Part shown: in pieces, positions 1-7,124 of the stretch
How the letters are laid out: every line of letters starts with the position of its first letter
How positions within the stretch are numbered: position 1 is the first letter of the stretch
DNA from: Paenibacillus marchantiophytorum
GTDB taxonomy: Bacteria > Bacillota > Bacilli > Paenibacillales > NBRC-103111
Assembly (NCBI RefSeq): GCF_014640555.1
Contig: NZ_BMHE01000014.1
Coordinates: forward strand, 101,079 to 147,064
Direction: 5' to 3'
DNA: 45,986 nt
Notes under the pieces: generated by a model
The model's input: only the letters and a program-made list of their open reading frames with translations
Told to the model about the DNA's origin: nothing
Databases searched by the model: none
Translations under genes and position numbers: made by a program

Positions 1-23
1 GAAGTCTGCGGTGGACGCCAATA

Positions 24-48
24 AGAAAAAACCTAGCCTGCGGCTAGG
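24..48 (-). terminator. Rho-independent terminator in repeat copy A
   Basis: Read on the minus strand there is a perfect 7-bp stem (CCTAGCC / GGCTAGG, loop GCA) followed by six T residues. It belongs to the repeat and recurs at 350-374 and 10922-10943. Confidence 0.75.
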
Positions 49-349
49 TCATCAAGCCAAGCCAAGTCAAGCCGGGCCAAGTCAACGAACCTTGGGACAA
101 GCCCGAACCCCTAACGAACTCAATACCCTTTATTCGCTCAAAATCGCCCATTCTGAAAATCTAATGAACCCCAGAAGCTCTATTACAAGCAAACGACCAC
201 CTTTCCGCCTAAAATCTGCTCGATAGCGCCAATTCAGTTCATTAAATCTCCAAAGCAGCCAATTTCTCCTGTATAAGCATCATACAGTTCATTAGGCCTT
301 CTGAAACCGAAAACCGCCACAGCAGAAAAGTCTGCCGTGGACGCCATAA

Positions 350-374
350 GAAAAAACCTAGCCTGGCGGCTAGG
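350..374 (-). terminator. Rho-independent terminator after the ketopantoate-reductase-like pseudogene
   Basis: On the minus strand CCTAGCC, loop GCCA, GGCTAGG and six T residues form a canonical terminator about 30 bp after the stop of the pseudogene at 405-1310. It is the second copy of the terminator at 24-48. Confidence 0.8.
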
Positions 375-404
375 TCACCTGCAATTGTGCGCCCATTTTC
401 CCTA

Positions 405-1310
405 TCACTCACCCATAAATCTAGCAACCGCTCGTTTTTTAAGGTCATCCCACTGAGGAGTCGCCACGGTTGATTGGTCTTTCAACGGTTGAAACGAATC
501 ATACAAAGCTACAATTTCAGCAAAGGAACCATCTACCCATTTCGCGAAGGTAGGCAAGTCTCCTATATTTACGAATAAAGGTAACCGGACTTGCAGGGAT
601 GATCGTATAGCCTGATTTCTCCAAAACCGTAAAACCTTCATCCATAACCGAAATAGCTTGCTTTAGAAGCTTCTTGTCTTTAGCTGTTTTTTTCAAATCG
701 CCGCCGTTTAGATAGCTAACAGAGTTCAAAGCCACAATCGGAACGATATGACTTTTCAGCCAGGCTCCATATCATTCTGATACGTTAGCTTATAGGAAGC
801 ATGCTGAAAGGCTTTTTCCAGTAACGGTTTAAATGAAATCTCACCGCTCAGGCTTCCCAGAATCATCTGACCGCCTCCGCGTATGCAAATAATGCGCCCC
901 GATTCTTCCCGGAGTCCCCCGCTAAGCTGAAAGCCGAAAACGTTATGTTTGGGAACAACGCTATGTTCATTCAGGAAATTCAGCATGCCATAGGCATCCG
1001 CATTATTGCCAACAAGGATGATATGGCTGCTTTGATTTGCGGCAAGGATAGGAAGCACGGAAGGGAAATCATTATATTTCATAACGACAAAAATGAGGTC
1101 ATAACCATCTTCAGATGATAGGGTTTGGATGACGTTTACTTCATCGACAGTCGTTTTGCGCTGAAAATAATGGCGTATAACGAGACCATCTGTCTGCAAT
1201 TGCTGGGCACGCCTTCCTCTGGCGAGCATGGTGACATCATGGCCCCCACGCACCAGCGCATGAGCCAGATAGCTGCCTAACACCCCTGCACCATAAACTA
1301 ATAGTCTCAT
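405..1310 (-). pseudogene. Ketopantoate reductase-like (PanE/ApbA family) protein, frameshifted
   Basis: The intact family is a roughly 300-residue NADPH-dependent reductase. The first segment (start at 1310, ATG 7 nt after AGGAGG) encodes a clear Rossmann N-terminus (LLVYGAGVLGSYLAHAL) and family-like sequence, but runs into a stop near 757 just after DMEPG. Reading on in another frame gives WLKSHIVPIVALNSV and the expected helical C-terminus to about 580, and a second shift near 575-585 is needed to reach VARFMGE and the stop at 405. Two frame breaks imply an inactive gene unless they are sequencing errors. It diverges from a TetR gene, itself broken, across a perfect operator. The exact substrate is uncertain, since many family members are not PanE. 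Confidence 0.75.
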
Positions 1311-1328
1311 AATCAAACCTCCTATTAT

Positions 1329-1362
1329 TTGAACAAATGTTGTTTCTTCAACATTTGTTCAA
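1329..1362. promoter_or_regulatory. Perfect inverted repeat, probable TetR operator
   Basis: TTGAACAAATGTTG (1329-1342) and its exact reverse complement (1349-1362) are separated by 6 nt. The 14-bp arms lie between a TetR gene and its divergent neighbour, directly upstream of the neighbour's ribosome binding site. This is the usual place for a TetR dimer site that blocks both promoters. No T-tract follows, so a terminator is unlikely. Confidence 0.75.
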
Positions 1363-1481
1363 TACAATAAGATTATCAACCTGCACAACCTGTATCAATC
1401 GCTAAATGGCGCGATACTGTTGCTTTTTCAACAGATTTCATTAGATTGTCTAAAAAGTTGGCGTACATAAGGAGTATCTCA

Positions 1482-1917
1482 ATGGATCGAAGAATCAAAA
1501 AAAACCAGGAAGCCATTATGAATAGCTTCATTGTTTTAATGGCCGAGAAAGATTTCAGAATAATAACGATTAATGAAATTGCCGAGCGCGCTGATGTGAA
1601 CCGCGGTACCGTTTGCTCGCATTATTTGGACAAATATGATCTATTGGATGCCTGCATTGCGTTTCATCTCGAGCAATTAATCCGGAATTGTATGCCAGAT
1701 GAAGGGCAAAGAGCTTATCCCTCTAAGCACTCATTACGCCACACGTTTGCAGCAGGACATTTTAGTGCAGTTTTTGAATTCAGCAACGGTTGGCGTTATT
1801 GAATGGTGGTTTACTAGTTCAATGCCCTATTCTGCAGCAGATATCACGGAACAGTTGTGGACCCTTCTTGAGAATAATCAAATGATCCCCCCAACATTAG
1901 ATGACATCAACTGTTGA
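1482..1917 (+). pseudogene. TetR/AcrR-family regulator, frameshifted and internally shortened
   Basis: The ATG at 1482 sits 7 nt after AAGGAG. The first segment encodes a typical TetR helix-turn-helix (ITINEIAERADVNRGTVCSHY) and the start of the ligand domain, but its frame ends at 1802. The C-terminal signature (VIEWWFTSSMPYSAADIT) lies in the next frame and ends at 1917. Even after joining the frames the product is about 145 residues against about 190 for the family, so a middle piece also appears lost. The gene would have regulated the divergent reductase-like gene through the palindrome at 1329-1362. Its 3' end overlaps the convergent gene at 1878-2714 by 40 bp. Confidence 0.75.
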
Positions 1918-2714
1918 ATACTTACCTTCAAAGAAGTGACAGGGCCACCGATTAATCTCTCTAAATCCAGTGACGTTGAGGAGGTATCAATTTTACCCAA
2001 AAACCCATAAATCCAATTTTGAAGCTGTGAGTCTTCAACGAGGGTAATCGGCTTACCGTTTAGTTCAGAAAGCACCAACACGAGATCATCGAAGGTCCAT
2101 GGACGTGACGCAGTCAACTCATAAGTTCTATTCTCATGCCCATTTCCTGTGAGGACTGCCGCTATGCCCAAAGCGAGATCCCCCCGTGTAACGGTGTTAA
2201 ATTTCCATACGCCTGGCAGAATAGGAAGCTGACCTGATGCTATTGCAGCCTCTAGACCAAGCACGCCAACAAAATCTGTATACAAAGCATTTCGAAGAAT
2301 CGTATACGGTATTCTGGTTGTGTGTATGGCATGTTCCGTAGCCAAATACAAATGAGAAGGTGAAATCAAACCTTTTTCGAGAAAAGCAAAACTCGTAAAT
2401 AAGAGATGTTCAACGTTCACTTTTTTCGCCGCTTCAAGAACATGAGCATGTTGTCTTAACCGAACGGTATCATCTTTGTCTGAGCTTGAAATCAACAACA
2501 GCTTGGAAGCTCCTGCGAAAGCCGTGATGAGTGATTCAGGCTGATCGTAGTCACAATAACGGACTTCAATTCCTTGTTCGTGATAGGCCTGCGCTTTCTC
2601 CGGGTGGCGGACACACGCAATGATTTGATCTGCTGATATTTGTTGAAGAAGCTCCTTAATTATTAAACTTCCTAATTGACCATTGGCTCCAGTTATGGCA
2701 ATCGACATTGTCAT
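1878..2714 (-). CDS. NmrA-like NAD(P)-binding protein (QorB/SDR_a5-like)
   Basis: The product is a 278-residue atypical short-chain dehydrogenase. It has an N-terminal nucleotide-binding motif TGANGQLG, a central segment LLFTSFAF and a SPSHLYLATEHAI stretch typical of NmrA-like quinone oxidoreductases such as E. coli QorB (YtfG). Family members reduce quinones with NADPH or act as redox sensors; which applies here cannot be told. It lies downstream of a MarR gene on the same strand, and a 16-bp operator-like palindrome almost identical to that before the MarR gene lies 23 bp upstream of its start. This suggests MarR-controlled stress or electrophile induction. ATG at 2708 is an alternative start. 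Confidence 0.85.
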   Translation of the reverse strand: MTMSIAITGANGQLGSLIIKELLQQISADQIIACVRHPEKAQAYHEQGIEVRYCDYDQPESLITAFAGASKLLLISSSDKDDTVRLRQHAHVLEAAKKVNVEHLLFTSFAFLEKGLISPSHLYLATEHAIHTTRIPYTILRNALYTDFVGVLGLEAAIASGQLPILPGVWKFNTVTRGDLALGIAAVLTGNGHENRTYELTASRPWTFDDLVLVLSELNGKPITLVEDSQLQNWIYGFLGKIDTSSTSLDLERLIGGPVTSLKVSIQQLMSSNVGGII

Positions 2715-2736
2715 TCATCCCTTCAGTTTTCAAAGT

Positions 2737-2758
2737 AGTTAAGCTATTAACTAGTTAA
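2737..2758. promoter_or_regulatory. Palindromic operator upstream of the NmrA-like gene
   Basis: AGTTAAGCTATTAACT (2737-2752) differs at only two central positions from the palindrome at 3237-3252. It overlaps a perfect 12-bp palindrome TTAACTAGTTAA (2747-2758). Its place in the MarR-to-NmrA gap makes it a likely MarR site. Confidence 0.65.
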
Positions 2759-2768
2759 ACAAAAAAAC

Positions 2769-3215
2769 TCACTTATTTTTTAGTTTATTTAATAAAACAA
2801 GGAGTTGGTTTAATTCTTGATCGGACAGCGCACTCATTTTTTCCGAGATTTTTTGGCGATTTTCTGGCAAAAACTTGAGTAAGAGGCTCTGACCTTCACT
2901 CGTGATTGAAATCACGGTTTTCCTGCCATCCTTTGGGTGGCTTGCCCGGACAATCAATCCCTCATTCTCTAATGGAATTAATAAAAGACTAATATTCGGC
3001 TTCGTCACACCAATTTTCTTGGCAAGCATTGACGGTAAGATCGTGCCTCCTTCCTTCATAATTTCAACCAGAATTCGAATTCTCGCGCCATTCACGCCTT
3101 TGGATTGCCAATATTTCTCCGAGACATCGACCAAATTGGCTGTTGCTTCAACAAGCGCAAAAAAAGCAAGCGAATGCAGCGGCAATTCGTGAACGTATTC
3201 TTGCAGGTCTTTCAC
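2769..3215 (-). CDS. MarR-family transcriptional regulator
   Basis: The product is about 148 residues with a MarR winged helix. The recognition region (MLAKKIGVTKPNISLLLIPLE) is followed by the wing segment ASHPKDGRKTVISIT. Of several in-frame GTG codons, that at 3215 is preferred because GAGGTG lies 9 nt upstream; GTG codons at 3227 and 3224 overlap that site. It is transcribed ahead of the NmrA-like gene. Related palindromes precede both genes, so autoregulation and control of the neighbour are likely. The ligand is unknown; family members often respond to phenolics, quinones or oxidants. Confidence 0.88.
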   Translation of the reverse strand: MKDLQEYVHELPLHSLAFFALVEATANLVDVSEKYWQSKGVNGARIRILVEIMKEGGTILPSMLAKKIGVTKPNISLLLIPLENEGLIVRASHPKDGRKTVISITSEGQSLLLKFLPENRQKISEKMSALSDQELNQLLVLLNKLKNK

Positions 3216-3236
3216 ACGATTCACCACCTCAAAAAT

Positions 3237-3252
3237 AGTTAAGCACTTAACT
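3237..3252. promoter_or_regulatory. Palindromic operator upstream of the MarR gene
   Basis: AGTTAAG-CA-CTTAACT has 7-bp perfect arms. It lies just upstream of the MarR start region and matches the palindrome at 2737-2752 at 14 of 16 positions. Confidence 0.65.
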
Positions 3253-3311
3253 TATTTATGTTCAAAATACTACAGATTTAAGACAATTGTCAAATTGAAT
3301 TTAAAAACCCT

Positions 3312-3402
3312 TGAGCAATAAGAGTCTTCAAAGGCTCCTATCCCCGCCATAAGCAGCTCTTTTTCCGGAATAGAAGTCTCAGGGGACTCTTATCTTGCAC
3401 TG
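3312..3402. repeat. Hairpin repeat related to the 114-bp array
   Basis: Two imperfect hairpins, AATAAGAGTC...GGCTCCTATC and AATAGAAGTC...GGACTCTTATC, lie in the gap between the MarR promoter and the MBL gene. They resemble the half-units of the tandem array at 31746-32452 (ATAAGAGTCT...GGCTGCTAT) and appear to be a diverged member of that family. Confidence 0.5.
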
Positions 3403-3446
3403 GATTTCCTGATGGGCCATCTGTCTAGAAGACGTGACAGCCTTTG

Positions 3447-4181
3447 TTACTCATACGCTCGCAATGGTTCAGCCAACCGCACGAGATGCTTGTCGTGGAA
3501 CACTTGCCGCGCACTGCTTTGCACATAATCATCGACATAATGCATCAAGATCATCTTCTTCTGGATCGTCTCCGGCAGTGTTAAAACTTCCTCAAGCGAG
3601 GTGTGCGAGGGCAGTTGGTCGTCCTGCATATGACATTCATGATAAATCGTTTGCACCTCTTCCGAAATCTGGAGAAGGTAGCCAGCATCCAGTCTTGTAT
3701 CTCCGCTAAAATAAAAATAAGGCTTGCAAAGAAGTCCATAGCTCAGCATGTCCAGCACATGCAAAGTCTGAATGAGTTCGAAACGTACACCTGCAATTTC
3801 AAATTCATTCTCCACCGCAACGAGGTCGAAATAATCCTCGAACACGCGCTTCCCTCGCGTTGTCAGTTCTAAGCCGTGGCGCAATATCTGCCACAAATCA
3901 TCTTTTAAACCAATAGGGATATACAATCTTGGTTTTACTTTACCTGGGTACACTTTGTGAAACAGGGCTAGCTTTTGCAAGCCGTTGACGTGATCTTCGT
4001 GCAAATGAGTGATGAAAATATGTTCGATTTGATTGAGCTGCATACCTAACTGATGCAATCCCCAATGATTGGACTCCGGGAAATCAATGCAAAGATTTGT
4101 ATCCCCAAAGGTTAATAACGCACTATTATGACCTTGCTCGACGCTAAAACCATCGCCGCACCCCAAAAATGTTATTTTCAC
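3447..4181 (-). CDS. MBL-fold metallo-hydrolase (ribonuclease Z-like)
   Basis: The product is a 244-residue metallo-beta-lactamase-fold protein. It carries the zinc motif THLHEDH (residues 58-64 from the chosen start), an N-terminal FLGCGDGF segment, YFSGDTR for the bridging Asp and a late MHY histidine. Cytosolic relatives include RNase Z and phosphodiesterase-like enzymes; the substrate is unknown. The frame stays open to 4310, but that would overlap the divergent kinase gene. The GTG at 4181 has GGAGG upstream and begins exactly with the conserved KITFLGCG strand. It is divergent from the sensor kinase, so a shared promoter region at 4182-4274 is likely. Confidence 0.85.
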   Translation of the reverse strand: MKITFLGCGDGFSVEQGHNSALLTFGDTNLCIDFPESNHWGLHQLGMQLNQIEHIFITHLHEDHVNGLQKLALFHKVYPGKVKPRLYIPIGLKDDLWQILRHGLELTTRGKRVFEDYFDLVAVENEFEIAGVRFELIQTLHVLDMLSYGLLCKPYFYFSGDTRLDAGYLLQISEEVQTIYHECHMQDDQLPSHTSLEEVLTLPETIQKKMILMHYVDDYVQSSARQVFHDKHLVRLAEPLRAYE

Positions 4182-4274
4182 AAAAACGCCTCCAATTCGA
4201 TATGTGCATCTTGGATTATTTGTACTATCATTTGTAAATGAGACAGGAATCCGCTGCCATTCTAGGAGGACAAC

Positions 4275-6014
4275 ATGAATAGACCCGAGCAAGCCAAGCC
4301 CAAGATTCACCTGCGTTCCTCGCTTTTCATCCTGATGATATCGGTAATCATTGTACTACTTACAGATAGTGTATTCTACTATTATACGAAACGAATGCTA
4401 ACCGCCGAGCTTCAAACCAAGCTGGAACTGATTGCAGATAATGTCGCTATCTCGATTAAACATTCCAAATTAGGTGAGAAATATGTTGAAAACTTGATTG
4501 GCCAAAATCTTCGCACAGCCGCGCTAGCCGCGCAGTATAGGCTCGATCCGGATATTGAGAAAGTGACCAATGAAGAACTCATATCGATCAGTAAAGAATT
4601 AATGATTGATCATATGACTTTGTTGAAACGAAGCGGCGATGACATTATCGGCTACAAATCCACAGAGCCCAAGGAAATTAATATGAGCACCAAGACGTGG
4701 AGCCGGGACTGGTTCAAAGCCTTCAATCAACTGCTGGATACGACCGAAACGAATGTGTCCAGCGGACAAGCGCTGCCACATTATTGGTCTGGTCCCATCA
4801 ACACGTCCATGTCCGATCCGCAATACGTTGATAAATGGGGATACTATTACGATGGACGCACGAACTATATTCTGGACCCCTACGTACATGATACGTTCAT
4901 CCAAAACTATCAACGTGAAACAGGTGTGAATGCCGTCATCAATGAAATGATAAATGGCTATACGAACCATGGAACCGCAGAAATCGCTGTCTTTAATCCA
5001 CCTATTTTTTTGAAGCAGCAGGAGCAATTCAAGAAAGAAGGCTATACCTGGTTCTCGGATCGAGAAATCTTGTTCGGAACCTATACGATGAAAGACAGCC
5101 GTGATCTGGAAATGGTGCAAGAGGTCATTCGTTCGAAGAAGACTCAGCAGTTGATTACAACCATCCAAGGGAAAACTTTGCTCAAAATGTTCATTCCACT
5201 CCAGCTCGATATGCCTGTCGTTATCGGTCTTACTGCTGATTATGAACAAGTGCAGCAATCTATCGGGAAACAGCAATTAAGACTTCTGCTGCTGATCGGG
5301 ACAACGGGTCTAATCGCTTTCTTCCTTGTTATCGTGAGCATTCGATTCATGAACAGAAGACGAGAATTAGCGGCAGAGCATGTTCAGGAGGTGTATGTTG
5401 ATCACATCGACTCCCTTTTCCGGTCCATGAAGGAACAGCGGCATGATTTTAACAATCATGTCGCCACGATTCAATCACTTGTTCATCTGAAGGAATATGC
5501 GGAATTAAATCGCTATACAGCCGAAATCACGGAAGAAACAACCGCCTTGAACGATATTATCCAAATTAATGTTCCTGCTTTGAGTGCCATTGTACAGTCG
5601 AAGGTCATCCAAGCGGTTGAACGCAGAATTACCTTTGAGCACGAAGTAGCCAACTTAAAGCAGATTCATCTGGGAGCTGTCAAGGCAACAGACTTGGTCC
5701 GTATCCTGAGCAACCTCATCGACAACGCCTTCGACGCGGTTGCGCCACAGAAGTATGTGGAGCGCAAAGTTCGCCTTGTGGGCTTCGTGAAAGGAAACTC
5801 CCTCATCTTTCAGGTGTATAACAATGGCGAACGAATTCCATATGAACGCCTGGAAAGCATATTTGAACCAGGCTTCTCCACGAAAGATGAGGGGACACAG
5901 CACGCCGGTCTAGGTTTAAGTATCATTAAAAATCTGGTACATCAATATGGCGGCAAGATTCATGTCCACAGTTCAATGAACGAAACATGCTTTACGATAT
6001 CCATTCCTCTGTAA
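4275..6014 (+). CDS. Membrane sensor histidine kinase, GHKL/SpoOB-type
   Basis: The product has 579 residues. A transmembrane helix at about 16-36 is followed by a long extracytoplasmic region (about 37-333), a second helix at about 335-358 and a cytoplasmic kinase. The phosphoacceptor region RHDFNNHVATIQSLVHL has the His at 390, in the style of the SpoOB-like alpha-helical domain of DcuS/CitA and AgrC kinases. The ATPase has an N-box LIDNAFDAV (about 482) and G-box GLGLSIIKNL (about 547). The ATG follows AGGAGG closely. No receiver-domain gene is adjacent; the next gene encodes only a LytTR DNA-binding domain, so the partner regulator is unidentified. The external domain was not recognised, so the signal is unknown. 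Confidence 0.88.
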   Translation: MNRPEQAKPKIHLRSSLFILMISVIIVLLTDSVFYYYTKRMLTAELQTKLELIADNVAISIKHSKLGEKYVENLIGQNLRTAALAAQYRLDPDIEKVTNEELISISKELMIDHMTLLKRSGDDIIGYKSTEPKEINMSTKTWSRDWFKAFNQLLDTTETNVSSGQALPHYWSGPINTSMSDPQYVDKWGYYYDGRTNYILDPYVHDTFIQNYQRETGVNAVINEMINGYTNHGTAEIAVFNPPIFLKQQEQFKKEGYTWFSDREILFGTYTMKDSRDLEMVQEVIRSKKTQQLITTIQGKTLLKMFIPLQLDMPVVIGLTADYEQVQQSIGKQQLRLLLLIGTTGLIAFFLVIVSIRFMNRRRELAAEHVQEVYVDHIDSLFRSMKEQRHDFNNHVATIQSLVHLKEYAELNRYTAEITEETTALNDIIQINVPALSAIVQSKVIQAVERRITFEHEVANLKQIHLGAVKATDLVRILSNLIDNAFDAVAPQKYVERKVRLVGFVKGNSLIFQVYNNGERIPYERLESIFEPGFSTKDEGTQHAGLGLSIIKNLVHQYGGKIHVHSSMNETCFTISIPL

Positions 6015-6065
6015 CCATTCATTATTTCCGGGGAAATACGCTGCGATTTGTCATAAATGGATAAG

Positions 6066-6109
6066 AAGGAACAGCATCCGATGCTAAAAAAAATCGATCG
6101 TTGTTCCTT
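6066..6109 (+). terminator. Possible terminator after the sensor kinase
   Basis: AAGGAACA (6066-6073) and TGTTCCTT (6102-6109) form an 8-bp stem, with a small GCAT/ATGC hairpin inside the loop. Only a weak A/T-rich tail follows, so it could equally be an RNA structure in the leader of the next gene. Confidence 0.35.
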
Positions 6110-6173
6110 ATTTAAATCCGCAAAAAAGTCTTTAAATCTTCTTTAAAATATGCTAAGATGAAAATGTTCTCAA

Positions 6174-6187
6174 TGTAAGCGTTATCA
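6174..6187. promoter_or_regulatory. Catabolite-responsive element (cre), perfect consensus
   Basis: TGTAAGCGTTATCA matches the Bacillus CcpA consensus TGWAARCGYTWNCW at all 14 positions. It lies 22 bp before the LytTR start codon, consistent with repression by carbon catabolite control. Confidence 0.75.
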
Positions 6188-6208
6188 TTTTTAAAGGGGG
6201 ATTTTAAA

Positions 6209-6571
6209 ATGAATGTAGCGCTCGAAAGCAGAAATAGTTATGAAGATTTTGTGCTAGAAAAAGACATTATGTATTTCCGCGTCGGTGAACATGGTCTGGT
6301 CTCTTTTCATGGCAAAAACTATCATATCAAAAAGCGGATGTCTACCGAACAAATTCAAGAAATTACATCAGATAACACATTTTTCAAGGTCAATACAGAT
6401 TGCTATGTGAACACAAGAAAAATTCTGCAAATTCAAGATGGCAAAGTCTTTTTCGAAATGAAAGGCGCCGAATCCAAGTACGCCTCGATTACGAAATTGC
6501 GTCAACACCGACTGAAAGAAATCTTGCAGCAATTCAAACAAGAAATGGCCTCACATGATATCGCCAAATAG
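6209..6571 (+). CDS. Stand-alone LytTR DNA-binding domain protein
   Basis: The product is a 120-residue protein whose C-terminal two thirds match a LytTR domain. Landmarks are FFKVNTDCYVNTRKI, the usual FxRxHxSYxVN-type strand in variant form, and the final TKLRQHRLKEIL. The N-terminal part is too short for a receiver domain, so it cannot be phosphorylated like AgrA or LytR. AAAGGGGG lies 8 nt before the ATG. A perfect cre box and direct repeats of TCTTTAAA (6129-6136 and 6140-6147) precede it. It may act downstream of the adjacent GHKL kinase only indirectly, or be a free-standing carbon-regulated regulator. Its targets are unknown. Confidence 0.8.
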   Translation: MNVALESRNSYEDFVLEKDIMYFRVGEHGLVSFHGKNYHIKKRMSTEQIQEITSDNTFFKVNTDCYVNTRKILQIQDGKVFFEMKGAESKYASITKLRQHRLKEILQQFKQEMASHDIAK

Positions 6572-6598
6572 TCCAGACAGACGACTATAGCAAATTGA

Positions 6599-6637
6599 AA
6601 AAAGGAGCCAGCGAAAATGCCTCGCAAGCTCCTTTTT
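6599..6637. terminator. Bidirectional rho-independent terminator
   Basis: AAAAAGGAGC (6599-6608) pairs with GCTCCTTTTT (6628-6637), giving a 10-bp stem with A-tract and T-tract on opposite sides. It lies between the convergent LytTR gene and the hypothetical gene at 6647-7045 and can serve both. Confidence 0.8.
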
Positions 6638-6646
6638 AGCGTATAC

Positions 6647-7045
6647 CTATGAAATTTTGGCAATGGTTTCTTGCTGATGTTCGCGGATAAGAAAGCGTAT
6701 GTACTCGACTGTTGTTTCTTTCACCTTTTTGGCTTCTTCCAAAGTAGAGAAGCTGTACTCAGCATGATCTGTGCTTTCGTACTTCTTCAACTCTTCATAA
6801 TTCATTCCAAGTGTGGAGAAATTATTAACCAGTTCGTAGGGAGTCTTATGATCCACATTTTTCACGAATATATCTTTGGAAAAGAATGAGCCTTGTTTCT
6901 CCACTTTAAAAATAACGCGAAACGGCTTTTCTTTATCCGATACAAAGCACTTGATAACAACGTCGATTTCCATCGTCTTATAATCCACAGCGCTCGTCGG
7001 CTCCTGCTTTGGTGTGTGCATCCATTTCTTCAGAAAACCCAACAC
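6647..7045 (-). CDS. Hypothetical cytosolic protein
   Basis: I do not recognise this 132-residue protein. The start is GTG at 7045, 7 nt after AGGAGG; the open frame continues upstream to 7117 without a better site. The sequence is charged and soluble. It opens with a short basic/hydrophobic segment (VLGFLKKWMHTPKQEP), continues with a beta-rich middle (VVIKCFVSDKEKPFRVIFKV) and ends in a helical Lys/Glu-rich stretch (FSTLEEAKKVKETTVEYIRFL). No signal peptide, membrane segment or metal motif is visible. It is isolated between the terminator at 6599-6637 and the MFS gene upstream on the same strand, with an 80-bp gap, so it could be co-transcribed with the MFS gene. Confidence 0.7.
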   Translation of the reverse strand: MLGFLKKWMHTPKQEPTSAVDYKTMEIDVVIKCFVSDKEKPFRVIFKVEKQGSFFSKDIFVKNVDHKTPYELVNNFSTLGMNYEELKKYESTDHAEYSFSTLEEAKKVKETTVEYIRFLIREHQQETIAKIS

Positions 7046-7124
7046 AAGGTAACCTCCTCTATAACGACATGAATCTAAATCATATTGTAATGGATACACA
7101 CCTAATTGACAATCCATATTTTGG

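Larger units (their letters stand above)
1..379. repeat. Composite intergenic repeat, copy A
   Basis: This stretch carries no credible gene. It is bounded by two near-identical segments (about 2-53 and 328-379), each with a TCTGC(G/C)GTGGACGCC motif followed by a minus-strand terminator. Between them lies an inverted duplicate: the left arm at about 110-187 and the reverse complement of the right arm at about 221-297 align with each other, both starting CCTAA(C/T)GAACT and carrying a second TAATGAAC about 50 bp further in. A second copy of the whole design lies at 10918-11212. The short frames crossing it are repeat sequence. It is an intergenic repeat of unknown function, seen directly in the sequence. 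Confidence 0.8.

Noticed and set aside
11..448. Small genes at the left edge
   Set aside because: The frames lie in the dispersed repeat, cross its terminators and are not preserved in copy B.
405..1310. Programmed frameshifting in the reductase-like gene
   Set aside because: No slippery heptamer with a downstream structure was seen at either break, and two separate breaks are better explained by decay or sequencing error.
4599..5276. A 225-residue minus-strand protein opposite the GHKL kinase
   Set aside because: It lies wholly within the sensor region of an intact kinase gene and has no motif or ribosome site.
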